Below are positions 25,694 through 35,727 of a stretch of 64,000 bases of DNA, piece after piece. A program made the position numbers and the translations under genes. The notes beneath the pieces were generated by a model that was not told the DNA's origin, searched no databases, and was given only the letters and a program-made list of their open reading frames with translations. The stretch comes from Kaistella gelatinilytica (GTDB lineage Bacteria; Bacteroidota; Bacteroidia; Flavobacteriales; Weeksellaceae): assembly GCF_015679325.1 (NCBI RefSeq), contig NZ_JADPVI010000004.1, positions 62,001-126,000 on the forward strand, given 5' to 3'. Every line of letters begins with the position of its first letter. Within the stretch, counting starts at the first letter, position 1.

Positions 25694-27067
25694 ATGAAGA
25701 ATTATGTTTTCTTATCGATTGCAATTGTTTTAATTTATTTTTTCCAGTCATTTTTTAACGCGACCGGCGGAATAGGTGCAGACAGCCTTTCTTATTTTGG
25801 GATCGCATCAGATCTGCCGAGACTGGAGACCAACCTCTTTCCATTGGGCTTTCCCGTAGTGATCGAATTTTTTCACAAGATTTTCGGTGATTATTTCTGG
25901 GCTTCGAAAATGCTGAATACTTCGATGATCATCGCGATCTTGCTATTTTCCTATTTCCGAAAATTTTATTTTAAAGAAACCGTTTTACTCTTCGCAGGTA
26001 AAACGCTTTTTTTTGCTTTCAACTATGCCGTTTCCGAAGGTTTATTTGTTTTTATGCTCTATTTTTTGATCTATCTTTTTCATGAACGATTTCAGGACCG
26101 GATTAAACCTAAGTTTTTTATAATATTTGCCTCCTTATTATTTATTCTTTTATTCTCTGTGCGATATTCCGGGATCTATATCTATCTTGGATTTGGAATT
26201 TTTTGGGTGGTGATGTTTTTGAAAAACCGATCTACTGCTTTAATTAAAGATTTTTTTAAAGTGCTTTTATGGAGCGGATCTGGGATTTTCGCTTATCTGC
26301 TTTTTAATCATTATATATATGGAAGTTTTACGGGAGAAAATCTTCGTGGCGCACCGGCTCAATATTATCCCGTGTATATTTTACGCGATATTCTTGGCGT
26401 AACAAATGTTGTAGATCCTTTTATCGGAATTAAACCTTCTTCTAATAGTTTTGTGAGTCTGACTTTTCAAGTGTTATTGATGCTTTTTGATTTTATGCTT
26501 CTGCGGTATTTTATCAATTTAGTCAAGAGAAAAAAAACGGTCATCGATTTAAATTTTCATCGGTTGCTCTGGGTCATCTCCGGAGTTTATACAATTGCTG
26601 TTTTTGCTTCCGGATATTTTCAGCAGATCGAGGAGATGAATGTAAGAATGTTGGCTGCGGCGAACTTTATTTTATTTTTCTCTTTTCTCATCATTTATTT
26701 CAAAAATTTAAAGTCGGATAAACTCCTTTTTAGAATTGGATGTTTTTTTCTGGTCTTCCTCACTTTTTACATTTTAAAAATGCCCGAAAATTATTTGAAG
26801 AACCGGAAACAGATCGAGCCTCAAATGGCAAAATTTCAGCATAAAAAATTTATATTTAATAATGAAGAGGGCGCAAATATTTCATTGACAACTTATCACC
26901 TTCCGATCATTAATAAAACTTTCCAGTATAAACATACCAATAATCAGAAGGGAGATATTAAACGCGCCATCGCCGGAACGATCAATCCTCAGATCAAATG
27001 GTTAAAGTACGATACCATTAAAGATAAGAGTCAGGTTTTATATACTTCTGACCTAATTTTGAAATAA
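25694..27067 (+). CDS. Polytopic membrane protein, possibly a GT-C type glycosyltransferase
   Basis: The 457-residue protein has about ten hydrophobic segments. The first extracytoplasmic loop contains GADSLSYFGIASDLPR, reminiscent of the acidic first-loop motif of GT-C glycosyltransferases that use lipid-linked sugars, and the soluble C-terminal 90 residues would be periplasmic. This is a resemblance only; no family is confirmed. The ATG at 25694 was chosen over a GTG two codons earlier. A similar architecture is seen in the gene at 53132-54262. It stands alone upstream of the str operon. Confidence 0.6.
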   Translation: MKNYVFLSIAIVLIYFFQSFFNATGGIGADSLSYFGIASDLPRLETNLFPLGFPVVIEFFHKIFGDYFWASKMLNTSMIIAILLFSYFRKFYFKETVLLFAGKTLFFAFNYAVSEGLFVFMLYFLIYLFHERFQDRIKPKFFIIFASLLFILLFSVRYSGIYIYLGFGIFWVVMFLKNRSTALIKDFFKVLLWSGSGIFAYLLFNHYIYGSFTGENLRGAPAQYYPVYILRDILGVTNVVDPFIGIKPSSNSFVSLTFQVLLMLFDFMLLRYFINLVKRKKTVIDLNFHRLLWVISGVYTIAVFASGYFQQIEEMNVRMLAAANFILFFSFLIIYFKNLKSDKLLFRIGCFFLVFLTFYILKMPENYLKNRKQIEPQMAKFQHKKFIFNNEEGANISLTTYHLPIINKTFQYKHTNNQKGDIKRAIAGTINPQIKWLKYDTIKDKSQVLYTSDLILK

Positions 27068-27115
27068 ATTTCTGTCGGTGAATGCTGCAATTTTTTATTA
27101 ATTAAATATTTATGA

Positions 27116-27145
27116 TTGTAGATTTAAAAATTATTCCTATTTTTG
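27116..27145 (+). promoter_or_regulatory. Promoter of the str operon
   Basis: TTG at 27116-27118 (within ATTG) and TATTTTTG at 27138-27145 are 19 bp apart. The same spacing and a similar -33 occur ahead of rplC. Confidence 0.75.
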
Positions 27146-27169
27146 CACCCTAAAATAAAAAGCAATTTA

Positions 27170-27583
27170 ATGCCTACTATTCAACAATTAGTTAGAAAAG
27201 GAAGAGTCGCACTTACCAAGAAGAGTAAATCGGCTGCCCTTGATTCATGTCCACAAAGACGAGGTGTATGTACTAGAGTATATACAACTACTCCTAAGAA
27301 ACCTAACTCTGCACTTAGAAAAGTTGCAAGGGTAAGACTTTCAAACGGTAAAGAGATCAACGCCTACATTCCCGGCGAAGGACATAATCTTCAAGAGCAC
27401 TCGATAGTATTGGTACGCGGAGGAAGGGTGAAAGACCTACCGGGAGTACGTTATCACATTGTTCGTGGAGCTTTGGACACCGCAGGTGTAGCTGGAAGAA
27501 CTCAAAGAAGATCTAAGTACGGAGCCAAAAGACCAAAACCAGGTCAGGCAGCTGCAGCACCAGCAAAAGGTAAGAAAAAGTAA
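27170..27583 (+). CDS. rpsL: 30S ribosomal protein S12
   Basis: This is the 137-residue decoding-site protein. The universal loops [18 protein letters not shown] and [19 protein letters not shown] are intact; the Lys in PKKPNS is the position classically linked to streptomycin response, and it is wild-type here. The C-terminus has about 13 extra Ala/Lys-rich residues compared with E. coli. The start MPTIQQL at 27170 was chosen; the nine upstream codons lie over the promoter. First gene of the str operon. Confidence 0.98.
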   Translation: MPTIQQLVRKGRVALTKKSKSAALDSCPQRRGVCTRVYTTTPKKPNSALRKVARVRLSNGKEINAYIPGEGHNLQEHSIVLVRGGRVKDLPGVRYHIVRGALDTAGVAGRTQRRSKYGAKRPKPGQAAAAPAKGKKK

Positions 27584-27608
27584 TCATTAATTTTTAAGAA
27601 ACGAAACA

Positions 27609-28085
27609 ATGAGAAAGACGAAAGCGAAAAAAAGACCGTTGTTACCTGATCCAAAATTTAATGATCAACTGGTAACAAGATTTGTAAACAATTTGATGTT
27701 TGATGGTAAAAAATCAATCGCATTCAAAATATTCTATGATGCAATGGATATCGTAGAAGCAAAAAAAGGAGAAAACGAAAAAGATTCTTTGGAGATCTGG
27801 AAAGATGCTTTAACTAACGTAATGCCACACGTAGAAGTACGTTCACGCAGAATCGGTGGTGCAAACTTCCAAATTCCTATGCCAATTAGAGCTGATAGAA
27901 AAATTTCTATGGCGATGAAATGGTTAATTAAATATTCTACTGCAAGAAACGATAAATCAATGGCTATGAAATTAGCTTCTGAAGTTATCGCTGCTGCAAA
28001 AGAAGAAGGTGCTGCGTACAAAAAGAAAACAGACACTCATAGAATGGCTGAAGCAAACAAAGCATTTTCACACTTTAAATTCTAA
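27609..28085 (+). CDS. rpsG: 30S ribosomal protein S7
   Basis: This 158-residue primary assembly protein of the 30S head binds the 3' domain of 16S rRNA. Typical segments are [36 protein letters not shown] and [15 protein letters not shown]. It lies 25 nt after rpsL and 6 nt before fusA, the conserved str order. In E. coli S7 represses this operon; no leader homology can be judged here. Confidence 0.98.
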   Translation: MRKTKAKKRPLLPDPKFNDQLVTRFVNNLMFDGKKSIAFKIFYDAMDIVEAKKGENEKDSLEIWKDALTNVMPHVEVRSRRIGGANFQIPMPIRADRKISMAMKWLIKYSTARNDKSMAMKLASEVIAAAKEEGAAYKKKTDTHRMAEANKAFSHFKF

Positions 28086-28091
28086 TCTGAA

Positions 28092-30209
28092 ATGGCAAGA
28101 GATCTTAAATTAACAAGAAACATCGGGATCGCTGCACATATTGATGCAGGGAAAACCACCACTACAGAAAGAATTTTATTCTATACCGGAGTTAATCATA
28201 AAATTGGAGAAGTACATGATGGTGCTTCTACAATGGACTGGATGGAGCAGGAAGCTGAAAGAGGTATTACCATTACTTCTGCAGCAACTACTTGCGAATG
28301 GAATTTTCCAACAACGCAAGGTAAAGTTCTTCCAGAATCTAAATCTTATCACTTTAACATTATTGATACTCCTGGACACGTAGATTTTACGGTTGAGGTA
28401 AACAGATCTTTAAGAGTTTTAGATGGTTTGGTATTTTTATTTTCAGCAGTTGATGGTGTTGAGCCACAATCTGAAACCAACTGGAGATTAGCTGATAATT
28501 ACAACGTAGCGAGACTTGGTTTCGTAAATAAAATGGACCGTCAAGGTGCAGATTTCTTAAATGTTGTAAAGCAGGTAAAAGAAATGTTAGGTTCTAATGC
28601 AGTTCCTATCGTTTTGCCAATTGGATCTGAAGAAACATTTAAAGGTGTTGTAGATCTAATTAAAAACAGAGCAATCGTTTGGGATGAAGCAGGACAGGGT
28701 GCAACTTATGAAGTAGTGCCAATTCCTGAAGACATGAAAGCGGAAGTTCTGGAATACAGAGAAAAATTAGTTGAAGCTGTTGCTGATTATGATGACACTT
28801 TGATGGAGAAATTCTTCGAAGATCCAGATTCAATCTCAGAAGACGAGATCAATGAAGCTTTGAGAAAAGCAACGATCGATCTTTCTATTATTCCAATGAC
28901 TTGTGGTTCTTCCTTTAAAAATAAAGGAGTTCAGTTCATGTTGGATGCAGTTTGTAAATATCTGCCTTCTCCAATGGATAAAAATGATATCGTAGGAACT
29001 AATCCTGATACTGAGCAAGAAGTTACAAGAAAACCAAGCGTTACTGAACCTTTCGCGGCATTGGCCTTTAAAATTGCTACCGATCCTTTCGTAGGTAGAT
29101 TAGCATTTTTTAGAGCATACTCCGGAAGATTAGATGCAGGTTCTTATGTTTTGAACACAAGATCTGGTAACAAAGAAAGAATTTCACGTATTTACCAAAT
29201 GCATGCTAACAAGCAGAATCCGGTAGAATATATTGAAGCAGGAGATATTGGTGCAGCGGTTGGATTTAAATCCATCAAAACTGGTGATACTCTTTGCGAC
29301 GAGAAACATCCAATTGTTTTAGAATCTATGGTTTTCCCTGATCCGGTTATTGGTATCGCGGTTGAACCTAAGACTAAAGCTGACCAGGATAAAATGGGTA
29401 ATGCTTTGGCTAAATTAGCTGAAGAAGATCCTACTTTCCAGGTTAAAACTGACGAAGCTTCTGGTCAAACGATCATTTCAGGAATGGGTGAACTTCACTT
29501 AGATATTCTTGTTGACCGTATGAGAAGAGAATTCAAAGTTGAGGTTAACCAGGGTCAACCACAAGTTGAGTACAAAGAAAACCTTACACAGGAAGCCAAT
29601 CACAGAGAAGTTTACAAAAAACAATCTGGTGGTCGTGGTAAATTTGCTGATATTGTTTTCACAATTGGTCCAGCTACAGATGGTAAAGCAGGTTTAGAAT
29701 TTGTAAATGAGATCAAAGGTGGTAACGTTCCAAAAGAATTTATACCAGCTGTAGAAAAAGGATTTAAAGAATGTTTGAAAAACGGACCTTTAGCAGGATT
29801 CGAAGTAGAAGGCTTTAAAATTGTTTTAAAAGACGGTTCTTTCCACCCGGTGGATTCAGATGCTCTATCTTTTGAATTAGCAGCGAAGATCGGTTTCCGT
29901 GAAGCTGGTAAAAAAGCAAAACCTGTAATCATGGAACCTATCATGAAAATTGAAGTGGTAACACCGGAAGAATACATGGGAGACATCGTAGGTGACCTTA
30001 ACAAAAGAAGAGGTACTATCAATGGAATGGATGACCGTAACAACGCGAAAGTAATCAAAGGATTCGTTCCGCTTTCAGAAATGTTTGGTTATGTAACTAC
30101 TCTTAGAACACTTTCTTCAGGAAGAGCAACTTCATCTATGGAATTCGAAAAATACGAAGCAGCACCGCAAAGTGTAGCTGAAGCTGTAATCGAAAAAGCA
30201 AGAGGTTAA
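28092..30209 (+). CDS. fusA: Elongation factor G
   Basis: This 705-residue translocation GTPase has G1 AHIDAGKTT (residues 15-23), switch II DTPGH, G4 NKMD and the RGITI switch I segment, followed by domains II-V to a C-terminal helix. There is a short insertion in the G domain ([17 protein letters not shown] region), as in other Bacteroidota. The gene lies between rpsG and rpsJ with very short gaps and is co-transcribed with them. No residues suggesting an EF-G2 paralog are seen; it is the main EF-G. Confidence 0.98.
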   Translation: MARDLKLTRNIGIAAHIDAGKTTTTERILFYTGVNHKIGEVHDGASTMDWMEQEAERGITITSAATTCEWNFPTTQGKVLPESKSYHFNIIDTPGHVDFTVEVNRSLRVLDGLVFLFSAVDGVEPQSETNWRLADNYNVARLGFVNKMDRQGADFLNVVKQVKEMLGSNAVPIVLPIGSEETFKGVVDLIKNRAIVWDEAGQGATYEVVPIPEDMKAEVLEYREKLVEAVADYDDTLMEKFFEDPDSISEDEINEALRKATIDLSIIPMTCGSSFKNKGVQFMLDAVCKYLPSPMDKNDIVGTNPDTEQEVTRKPSVTEPFAALAFKIATDPFVGRLAFFRAYSGRLDAGSYVLNTRSGNKERISRIYQMHANKQNPVEYIEAGDIGAAVGFKSIKTGDTLCDEKHPIVLESMVFPDPVIGIAVEPKTKADQDKMGNALAKLAEEDPTFQVKTDEASGQTIISGMGELHLDILVDRMRREFKVEVNQGQPQVEYKENLTQEANHREVYKKQSGGRGKFADIVFTIGPATDGKAGLEFVNEIKGGNVPKEFIPAVEKGFKECLKNGPLAGFEVEGFKIVLKDGSFHPVDSDALSFELAAKIGFREAGKKAKPVIMEPIMKIEVVTPEEYMGDIVGDLNKRRGTINGMDDRNNAKVIKGFVPLSEMFGYVTTLRTLSSGRATSSMEFEKYEAAPQSVAEAVIEKARG

Positions 30210-30227
30210 TATTTAAATTAGATTAAA

Positions 30228-30533
30228 ATGTCACAAAGAATCAGAATAAAATTAAAATCTTACGATTACAATTTAGTAGACAAATCTGCTGAGAAAATCG
30301 TAAGAACGGTAAAAGCAACTGGCGCTATTGTTAATGGCCCAATTCCTTTGCCAACGAATAAGAGAATCTTCACTGTGTTGAGATCTCCACACGTAAACAA
30401 AAAAGCAAGAGAGCAGTTTCAACTTTCTGCACACAAAAGATTGATGGATATTTATTCATCTTCTTCTAAAACTGTAGATGCGTTAATGAAATTAGAACTT
30501 CCTTCAGGAGTTGACGTAGAAATTAAAGTATGA
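30228..30533 (+). CDS. rpsJ: 30S ribosomal protein S10
   Basis: The 101-residue protein has a globular head-binding part and a long loop ([28 protein letters not shown]) that also serves NusB-S10 antitermination. It is joined to the str operon, 18 nt behind fusA. It is followed by a terminator rather than by rplC, which here is 4.6 kb away; in most bacteria the two are adjacent. Confidence 0.98.
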   Translation: MSQRIRIKLKSYDYNLVDKSAEKIVRTVKATGAIVNGPIPLPTNKRIFTVLRSPHVNKKAREQFQLSAHKRLMDIYSSSSKTVDALMKLELPSGVDVEIKV

Positions 30534-30585
30534 TGATTGTAGAGACGCGATTTCGTCGTGGCTCGAAAAAATCTACCTAATATTT

Positions 30586-30618
30586 AAAATCCCTCTTCGC
30601 AAGATCAGGGATTTTTTT
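30586..30618 (+). terminator. Terminator after rpsJ (end of the str operon)
   Basis: AAAATCCCT and AGGGATTTTTTTT flank a 12-nt loop. This ends the str transcript before the S10 genes. Confidence 0.85.
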
Positions 30619-30722
30619 TATCAAATTTTCGTAGAAGAATTGATATTTAGAATCGGTGCAGATCTGTGAAATCTGTTAGCTACAGTGGGAGCAAGCAGAT
30701 CATTTCAAATCCCAAAGATCAC

Positions 30723-30791
30723 ACCCGCTTTCCGCTTTATCTTTTCCTCGTCGTTCCTCCTCAAAAAAGGATGCCGCTGCAATCGGGGCTA
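30723..30791 (+). repeat. Intergenic repeat family B, copy 2
   Basis: It opens CCCGCTTTCCGCTTTATCTT and ends GGATGCCGCTGCAATCGGGG with CTA. It sits in sense orientation downstream of rpsJ, in a gap of 364 nt (30534-30897) that otherwise holds only the terminator. Confidence 0.75.
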
Positions 30792-30897
30792 GAACAAAGA
30801 TTTTATTTATTTTCAAAAGCTTTTCCTCAACCTTGTCAAGGTTATTCAGTGAAGTTTAAATATAAAAAGCAAAACCAAAATTCAGTATTTTCACCCA

Positions 30898-31185
30898 ATG
30901 AAAGAAATGCTCATCGCCTATATTTTCGGAATATCGATTTTCACCCTAGTTATTTTCGGCATCGATAAACGCAAAGCCAAAAAACACCAAAACAGGATCT
31001 CAGAAAACAGTTTATTAGTGCTGACCTTCTTCGGCGGAACCATCGGATCGATTTTAGGAATGATCGTCTTCAACCATAAAATATCAAAAGATAGTTTCCT
31101 GTTGAAAATTTTCTTTGTCATCATGCTTCAGATTTTATTGATCTTTTTAATTTACAACAATCAAAAATATCTTTTAGCGCTATAG
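30898..31185 (+). CDS. DUF1294 family small membrane protein
   Basis: The 95-residue protein has three hydrophobic segments (about 5-20, 40-58 and 70-88). The DKRKAKKHQNRISE segment after the first helix and GGTIGSILGMIVFNHKISKDSF match the DUF1294 pattern (charged D-K-x-x-A, R-I-x-E, G-G-x-x-G, H-K). Function unknown. It is plus-strand, located between the str terminator and two minus-strand genes, and seems to be transcribed alone. Confidence 0.8.
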   Translation: MKEMLIAYIFGISIFTLVIFGIDKRKAKKHQNRISENSLLVLTFFGGTIGSILGMIVFNHKISKDSFLLKIFFVIMLQILLIFLIYNNQKYLLAL

Positions 31186-31215
31186 AAATTTATAAATTCC
31201 CGAAGGATCTCAAAT

Positions 31216-31246
31216 AAAAAAAGGAATCTCATTGATTCCTTTTTTG
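31216..31246. terminator. Bidirectional terminator
   Basis: AAAAAAGGAATC-TCATT-GATTCCTTTTTT lies between the DUF1294 gene and the convergent large secreted protein gene. Confidence 0.88.
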
Positions 31247-31247
31247 T

Positions 31248-33944
31248 TTAGTTTTTCTTCATGAAATAATCAAAATACGAACAACTCGTTTGCAAAGATT
31301 TTCCCGTTTGCGTTTGTCCGTAGTTCTTTTTCAACTCCGCGAAATAGGTTCTGTATTTAGTGTTTTTTGTCAATGCCATATTTTTCATGAAATCTTCCTG
31401 CTTCTTAGAATAATCCGGATCATCATAGTTAATTTCAGGAGAATTTTTCGCTTCATACTGATAATATTTCCCCTGTTCTGCACTTGCCATTTGAAAAAGG
31501 ATTCGCGCTTTCTGTTCTTGATCTTTAGAGTTTGTCAAGGCTTTATTGTAGAAATTAATAGCGAGATCAAAATTATCTGGTTTTATAAAAACATTATTGC
31601 TGTAATTTTTATAATAATATTGAAACGGACTTTCGGTTGTACCGAAATAATTTTTACCACCATTTGCATTATCAAAATCCATCACGAAAACCTCTCGGTA
31701 ATATCCGAGAATAGAAGTGTTGTACAATAAATTCCCAATGAGTTGGTTGGCTTTTGCCGCTCTTTCATCATTTCCATTTCCAATTTTCTGCAGATCCAGA
31801 ACCGCGATAGCCAATTCAAGCTTCGTCATATTTGATTTGATCTGCGGAAATTGATTCACGAAATCTTCCGCTTTCATACTTTGATCTTCGTTGCTCTGAT
31901 AACTTTCCCAAACATTGTGACCGAAAATTAATCCCGAAATATTATTAAAACCATTATAAAGTTTACTGGTATCTGTATATTTTTTATAGTCGTCGGTTGC
32001 GTAATCGTATCGACCTTCAGGTAAAGGCAGTCCGGAAAATTGTTCGCCCTTTTCATAATATTTTTTGGCACTCGCAAAATCTGCAGAACGCATTGCGAAA
32101 TCTCCGTAGATAACATTAAAAAAAGCTTCCGGATTTCCCACTTCATTTATATTCTTCGCAATAATTTCTTTCTCGAAATTCGTTTTATCTTTTTTAATAC
32201 AGAAAATTTCCAGTTTTTTAGTCAGGTCTAAATTTGGATTATAACGCAGATCAGAAAGCTGGTTATTCATCAAAAATGATTTTGCATCATCGCCCTGAAT
32301 AAAATATCGGTTCGCTAAAATATCACGTAGGAAATCGTTGGTGGATGGTTGTGAATATTCATCATATCCGTAGTTTTCTGCCAAAGAATCTGTTTCTTTT
32401 TTAGGGACTTTAATGGTGAAAAAATCTTTATAATCTTGCATCAAATGATCTTCAAAATCAGAATTAATTTCGGGTTGCGATACAATATCATTAAGCATTT
32501 TCATTCGGTTAATCTGCGTAAGATATTCCGGATTGGTTGTTTTGATCTGATCTAAAGTTTCTTTGCTTTTTTCATAATCTTTTTTTAAAAAAGAAAGATA
32601 AGCATCAGTAATTTGCCAGAATTCATCGGTGGATTTCTCTTTTATCTTTGAGGTCAACTTTTCAAAATCATTAATAAAATTGGCTGATTTATCATCACTG
32701 CCATAAACCTGGTTTTGCGTGTAAAACGGAATTCGGTTCGGATTGTTAAGCAGCTGATCATCACTTTGACCAGAACCTTTCGGGGACGTTTCATTTTGCC
32801 TGGATGAAAATAAGTTCGTGAAGAAATTTTTGATCTTTTGCCAAAAACCTACATCCTTTTTTTCAATTTGATCATTTGCGGTTTCAGGAGTTTTTGCCTC
32901 TGAAGATTTTATTGTAGACTTATCTGTGTTTGTTGGATTAAAATAGGTGGGCAAATAACTTCTCTCCAGTTCATTCACACTTCTAGCTGCGAGAACTTTT
33001 AGGATCTCTGAATTTGGATCATTCTCGTACATTTTTTCCATCATCGGAAGTGGATTGCTGTAGTCTTCATATCCCAAAAGAAAATAAGCCATGTTTTTAT
33101 CTTCTGGAGTTTGCGCTCTTTTCAGCAAATTGTTAAATGAGGCAGAATCTGTTAATTGCATCGAAATAAACGCGCTTTCTTTTCGGCTTTTACTGTTCTT
33201 AAAAACCTGGAAAAAATTCCAGTTTGCCTCGCCTGTCATTTTCAAACCTCGTTGCGCGCCTGCCAATTGATCCAAAGCTAAAAAGTAAGGAGCCGTTTTT
33301 AACTGTAACGGTTCCACGTATTTTTTGAATGCCTGCGTTGAAGCTTCGTAATTTCTGGTGTAGTGGTTAAACCGAACCAACTGATAACCGTACCGCAGTT
33401 TAATTTCCGGATTTTTTGCGGCATTATAAAGTGTGGTTAACGCGGAAACTGTTTTGGCATAATCAAGCTTCGTCGCATTTTTATCATTCTGTTCCGGAGT
33501 AAAATAGAAAGAATCTGGACTTTCTACATAATTGATCCGCATGAAAGGTTCCAGATATTTCGCCTCAATTAAATAATCAATTGCTTCCGCGTATTTTTGA
33601 TAAGAAACCAATTTAGAAAGAATCGTATTTCCAGAAACTCCTTTTTTGAAAGAATTCAGATCGCTCATTGGCATTTTCTCAACCAGAGTTTGGGTTTCAG
33701 CATAACTTAAAGTATTGCCAAAAAACTTCTGCCAACTTTCAATATTTTCACTCGGGATTTCAAAATGTTCATGACCATAAAATCTATTCGATAAAGTATG
33801 CAGAAAAGGCAGGTAGGTTTTATCTTTAATGATGCTTTGTGTAAACAGATTGAAATATTCATAATCGGGATCATACCACGAACAAGCCACAACTTTCGAG
33901 GACATTAAAAATAATACGGTAGCGGAAAGGATCAATTTTTTCAT
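31248..33944 (-). CDS. Large exported protein of unknown function, TPR-like helical repeats
   Basis: The 898-residue protein has a signal peptide (MKKLILSATVLFLMSSKVVA) whose first mature residue is Cys in ACSWYDPD, possibly lipidated. The body is almost entirely helical with recurrent A-x-x-Y-x-x-(A/G) patterns (DFASAKKYYEKGEQFSG, then NFYNKALTNSKDQEQKARILFQMA near the C-terminus) that look like tetratricopeptide-type repeats; a basic/Ser-rich linker occurs near residue 345-400. It forms a two-gene unit with the lipoprotein 2 nt upstream. Function unknown; an envelope scaffold is possible. Confidence 0.75.
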   Translation of the reverse strand: MKKLILSATVLFLMSSKVVACSWYDPDYEYFNLFTQSIIKDKTYLPFLHTLSNRFYGHEHFEIPSENIESWQKFFGNTLSYAETQTLVEKMPMSDLNSFKKGVSGNTILSKLVSYQKYAEAIDYLIEAKYLEPFMRINYVESPDSFYFTPEQNDKNATKLDYAKTVSALTTLYNAAKNPEIKLRYGYQLVRFNHYTRNYEASTQAFKKYVEPLQLKTAPYFLALDQLAGAQRGLKMTGEANWNFFQVFKNSKSRKESAFISMQLTDSASFNNLLKRAQTPEDKNMAYFLLGYEDYSNPLPMMEKMYENDPNSEILKVLAARSVNELERSYLPTYFNPTNTDKSTIKSSEAKTPETANDQIEKKDVGFWQKIKNFFTNLFSSRQNETSPKGSGQSDDQLLNNPNRIPFYTQNQVYGSDDKSANFINDFEKLTSKIKEKSTDEFWQITDAYLSFLKKDYEKSKETLDQIKTTNPEYLTQINRMKMLNDIVSQPEINSDFEDHLMQDYKDFFTIKVPKKETDSLAENYGYDEYSQPSTNDFLRDILANRYFIQGDDAKSFLMNNQLSDLRYNPNLDLTKKLEIFCIKKDKTNFEKEIIAKNINEVGNPEAFFNVIYGDFAMRSADFASAKKYYEKGEQFSGLPLPEGRYDYATDDYKKYTDTSKLYNGFNNISGLIFGHNVWESYQSNEDQSMKAEDFVNQFPQIKSNMTKLELAIAVLDLQKIGNGNDERAAKANQLIGNLLYNTSILGYYREVFVMDFDNANGGKNYFGTTESPFQYYYKNYSNNVFIKPDNFDLAINFYNKALTNSKDQEQKARILFQMASAEQGKYYQYEAKNSPEINYDDPDYSKKQEDFMKNMALTKNTKYRTYFAELKKNYGQTQTGKSLQTSCSYFDYFMKKN

Positions 33945-33946
33945 AA

Positions 33947-34915
33947 CTAGAATTTGTGGGTGTCAACAAATTTACCATCTAAATGATAATATACAATAGT
34001 GTAGTTTTTTAATTTTTTGTTGAGAAAGGCTTTGACTTCATGTAATTGATCATCGGTGATTTCTTCCACTTTAATCGTAAAACCTTTGTTCAGATAATTT
34101 CCGAAATAGAAACCGTCTTTTAAGATCTCAATTTTATGATTTCCGATTTTTTTAAAGTTAGGGTTTTCCAGATCTTTTGCCGACAGTGCATTGATGAGTT
34201 TGTGTTTCCCAAAATGATTCGTGACAATTCCCCAGGAATAAATAGGTAAAGCAACATCTAGATCCAAAGGATAATTATCAATGTTTTTCAGATAATCTCT
34301 TAAGGTCGGTAAATCTAAAATTGAATTTCTTGTCGAGTTTTCTAAAGGAGAGGAAGTAGAGTAACACATCAGATAAACTTTATGAACCGGCGGGATCCCG
34401 GAAAGTTTGCTGTTTTTTACCTGATGCAATCTCAAGGTGCAGGTAATTTCTTTTGCGCTGATTTGTTTTAGTTCTTTTAAAAACTCAAAATATTCTTTGT
34501 TTGTTCCAGCGGTCCAGTCGCAGTCGATTTGAATTTCCTTTGAAATTTTGAAACCAAATTCTTTTTGCTTTTTCGCAATTAAAGAAGAAACGTTTTTTGC
34601 GAGAAAATTAATTTCATCTAAAGTGATATTGTAGAAGACTTCATTTTTAATAAAAACAACGGGAACAATTTCTTTTTCGGTTTTGAAGCTTTCGTCTTTT
34701 GTAATGACGGCAACTGGCTGAAATTTCCCATCTACTTTTTCAATATCGAAAAACCGCGTGTATAAATAAGGAAGGTCTGATTTTTTTAAGGCTTCTTTTT
34801 CAGCATTGTTTAAAGAAAGGGTCGTGCGCCAATAGTAAAAGGTGTAAGAATGTTTTTCAGAATTTTGGCAGGAGAGGAAAAATGCGAAAAGAAAAATTAA
34901 TCGGAATAATTTCAT
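33947..34915 (-). CDS. Lipoprotein with predicted TIM-barrel (glycoside-hydrolase-like) fold
   Basis: The 322-residue protein has a lipobox (LFAFFLSCQNS, Cys16). The pattern of strands ending in acidic or aromatic residues, such as IQIDCDWTAGT (D-x-D-W), CTLRLHQV, VYLMCYSTSSP and DVALPIYSWG, is what a glycoside-hydrolase-type barrel would show, but I cannot place it in a named family. It lies 2 nt before the large TPR-like gene, so they are coupled. Together they occupy the position where rplC would normally follow rpsJ. Confidence 0.7.
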   Translation of the reverse strand: MKLFRLIFLFAFFLSCQNSEKHSYTFYYWRTTLSLNNAEKEALKKSDLPYLYTRFFDIEKVDGKFQPVAVITKDESFKTEKEIVPVVFIKNEVFYNITLDEINFLAKNVSSLIAKKQKEFGFKISKEIQIDCDWTAGTNKEYFEFLKELKQISAKEITCTLRLHQVKNSKLSGIPPVHKVYLMCYSTSSPLENSTRNSILDLPTLRDYLKNIDNYPLDLDVALPIYSWGIVTNHFGKHKLINALSAKDLENPNFKKIGNHKIEILKDGFYFGNYLNKGFTIKVEEITDDQLHEVKAFLNKKLKNYTIVYYHLDGKFVDTHKF

Positions 34916-34973
34916 TCGATAAAAGTATAAAAAATACTAATATGTTAAAAATCAAAATATTTCTACATGTAAT

Positions 34974-35004
34974 ATTGTCATTTCAAAAAATCTTCATACA
35001 TTTG
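34974..35004 (+). promoter_or_regulatory. Promoter of the S10-spc-alpha operon, with leader
   Basis: ATTG (34974-34977) and TACATTTG (34997-35004) are 19 bp apart. The leader of about 90 nt contains a small TGATT-GAC-AATCA hairpin (35062-35074), which could take part in ribosomal-protein feedback, though there is no direct evidence. Confidence 0.78.
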
Positions 35005-35100
35005 CACACTCAATTTAAGGAAGAAGTGCGCCTATTTCAAACGTAGAAATCACAGCAACCTTGATTGACAATCAGTGAATATAAATAATATATATAAACA

Positions 35101-35727
35101 ATGTCAGGTATTATTGGAAAAAAAATCGGGATGACTTCTCTGTTTGACGAAAACGGCAAAAATATGCCGTGCACCGTTATTCAAGCAGGTCCTTGCTCGG
35201 TTTTACAGGTCAGAACCATAGAAAAGGATGGGTACAAAGCTGCTCAACTTGGTTTCGATGACAAGAGTGAAAAGAACGTTGGTAAAGCGTTAATCGGCCA
35301 TTTTAAAAAGGCTGGTTCTACTCCTAAAGCTAAATTGGTAGAATTCTATCATGCTTTCGTAGAAAAGTTAAGCGTAGGAGATGAAGTGAAAGTAGATCTG
35401 TTTGCTCAAGGCGAATATGTAGATGTAACAGGAACTTCAAAAGGTAAAGGTTTCCAAGGGGTTGTAAAAAGACACAACTTTGCGGGGGTAATGCAAGCAA
35501 CTCACGGACAGCACAACCGATTAAGAGCCCCAGGTTCTATTGGTGCAGGTTCCGATCCATCCAGAGTATTCAAAGGAATGCGTATGGCTGGAAGAATGGG
35601 TGGTAAGCAAGTTACTGTACAAAACCTTCAAGTGTTAAGAGTGGATCAAGAACAAAATCTTTTAGTAGTAAAAGGAGCTGTTCCGGGAGCAAAAAATTCT
35701 TATGTAATTATTAGAAAATGGAATTAG
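35101..35727 (+). CDS. rplC: 50S ribosomal protein L3
   Basis: This 208-residue early assembly protein has its long finger reaching the peptidyl transferase centre ([17 protein letters not shown], then [14 protein letters not shown]). The N-terminal IIGKKIGMT is canonical. The residues around the methylated Gln of E. coli L3 (GQNQTPG) are replaced by GAGSDPS. First gene of the large operon, with its own promoter; its end overlaps rplD by 10 nt. Confidence 0.98.
   Translation: MSGIIGKKIGMTSLFDENGKNMPCTVIQAGPCSVLQVRTIEKDGYKAAQLGFDDKSEKNVGKALIGHFKKAGSTPKAKLVEFYHAFVEKLSVGDEVKVDLFAQGEYVDVTGTSKGKGFQGVVKRHNFAGVMQATHGQHNRLRAPGSIGAGSDPSRVFKGMRMAGRMGGKQVTVQNLQVLRVDQEQNLLVVKGAVPGAKNSYVIIRKWN

Noticed and set aside
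30541-30566. GTAGAGACGCGATTTCGTCG-like sequence resembling a known REP family
   Set aside because: The second half of the palindrome is too degenerate and only one copy is seen.
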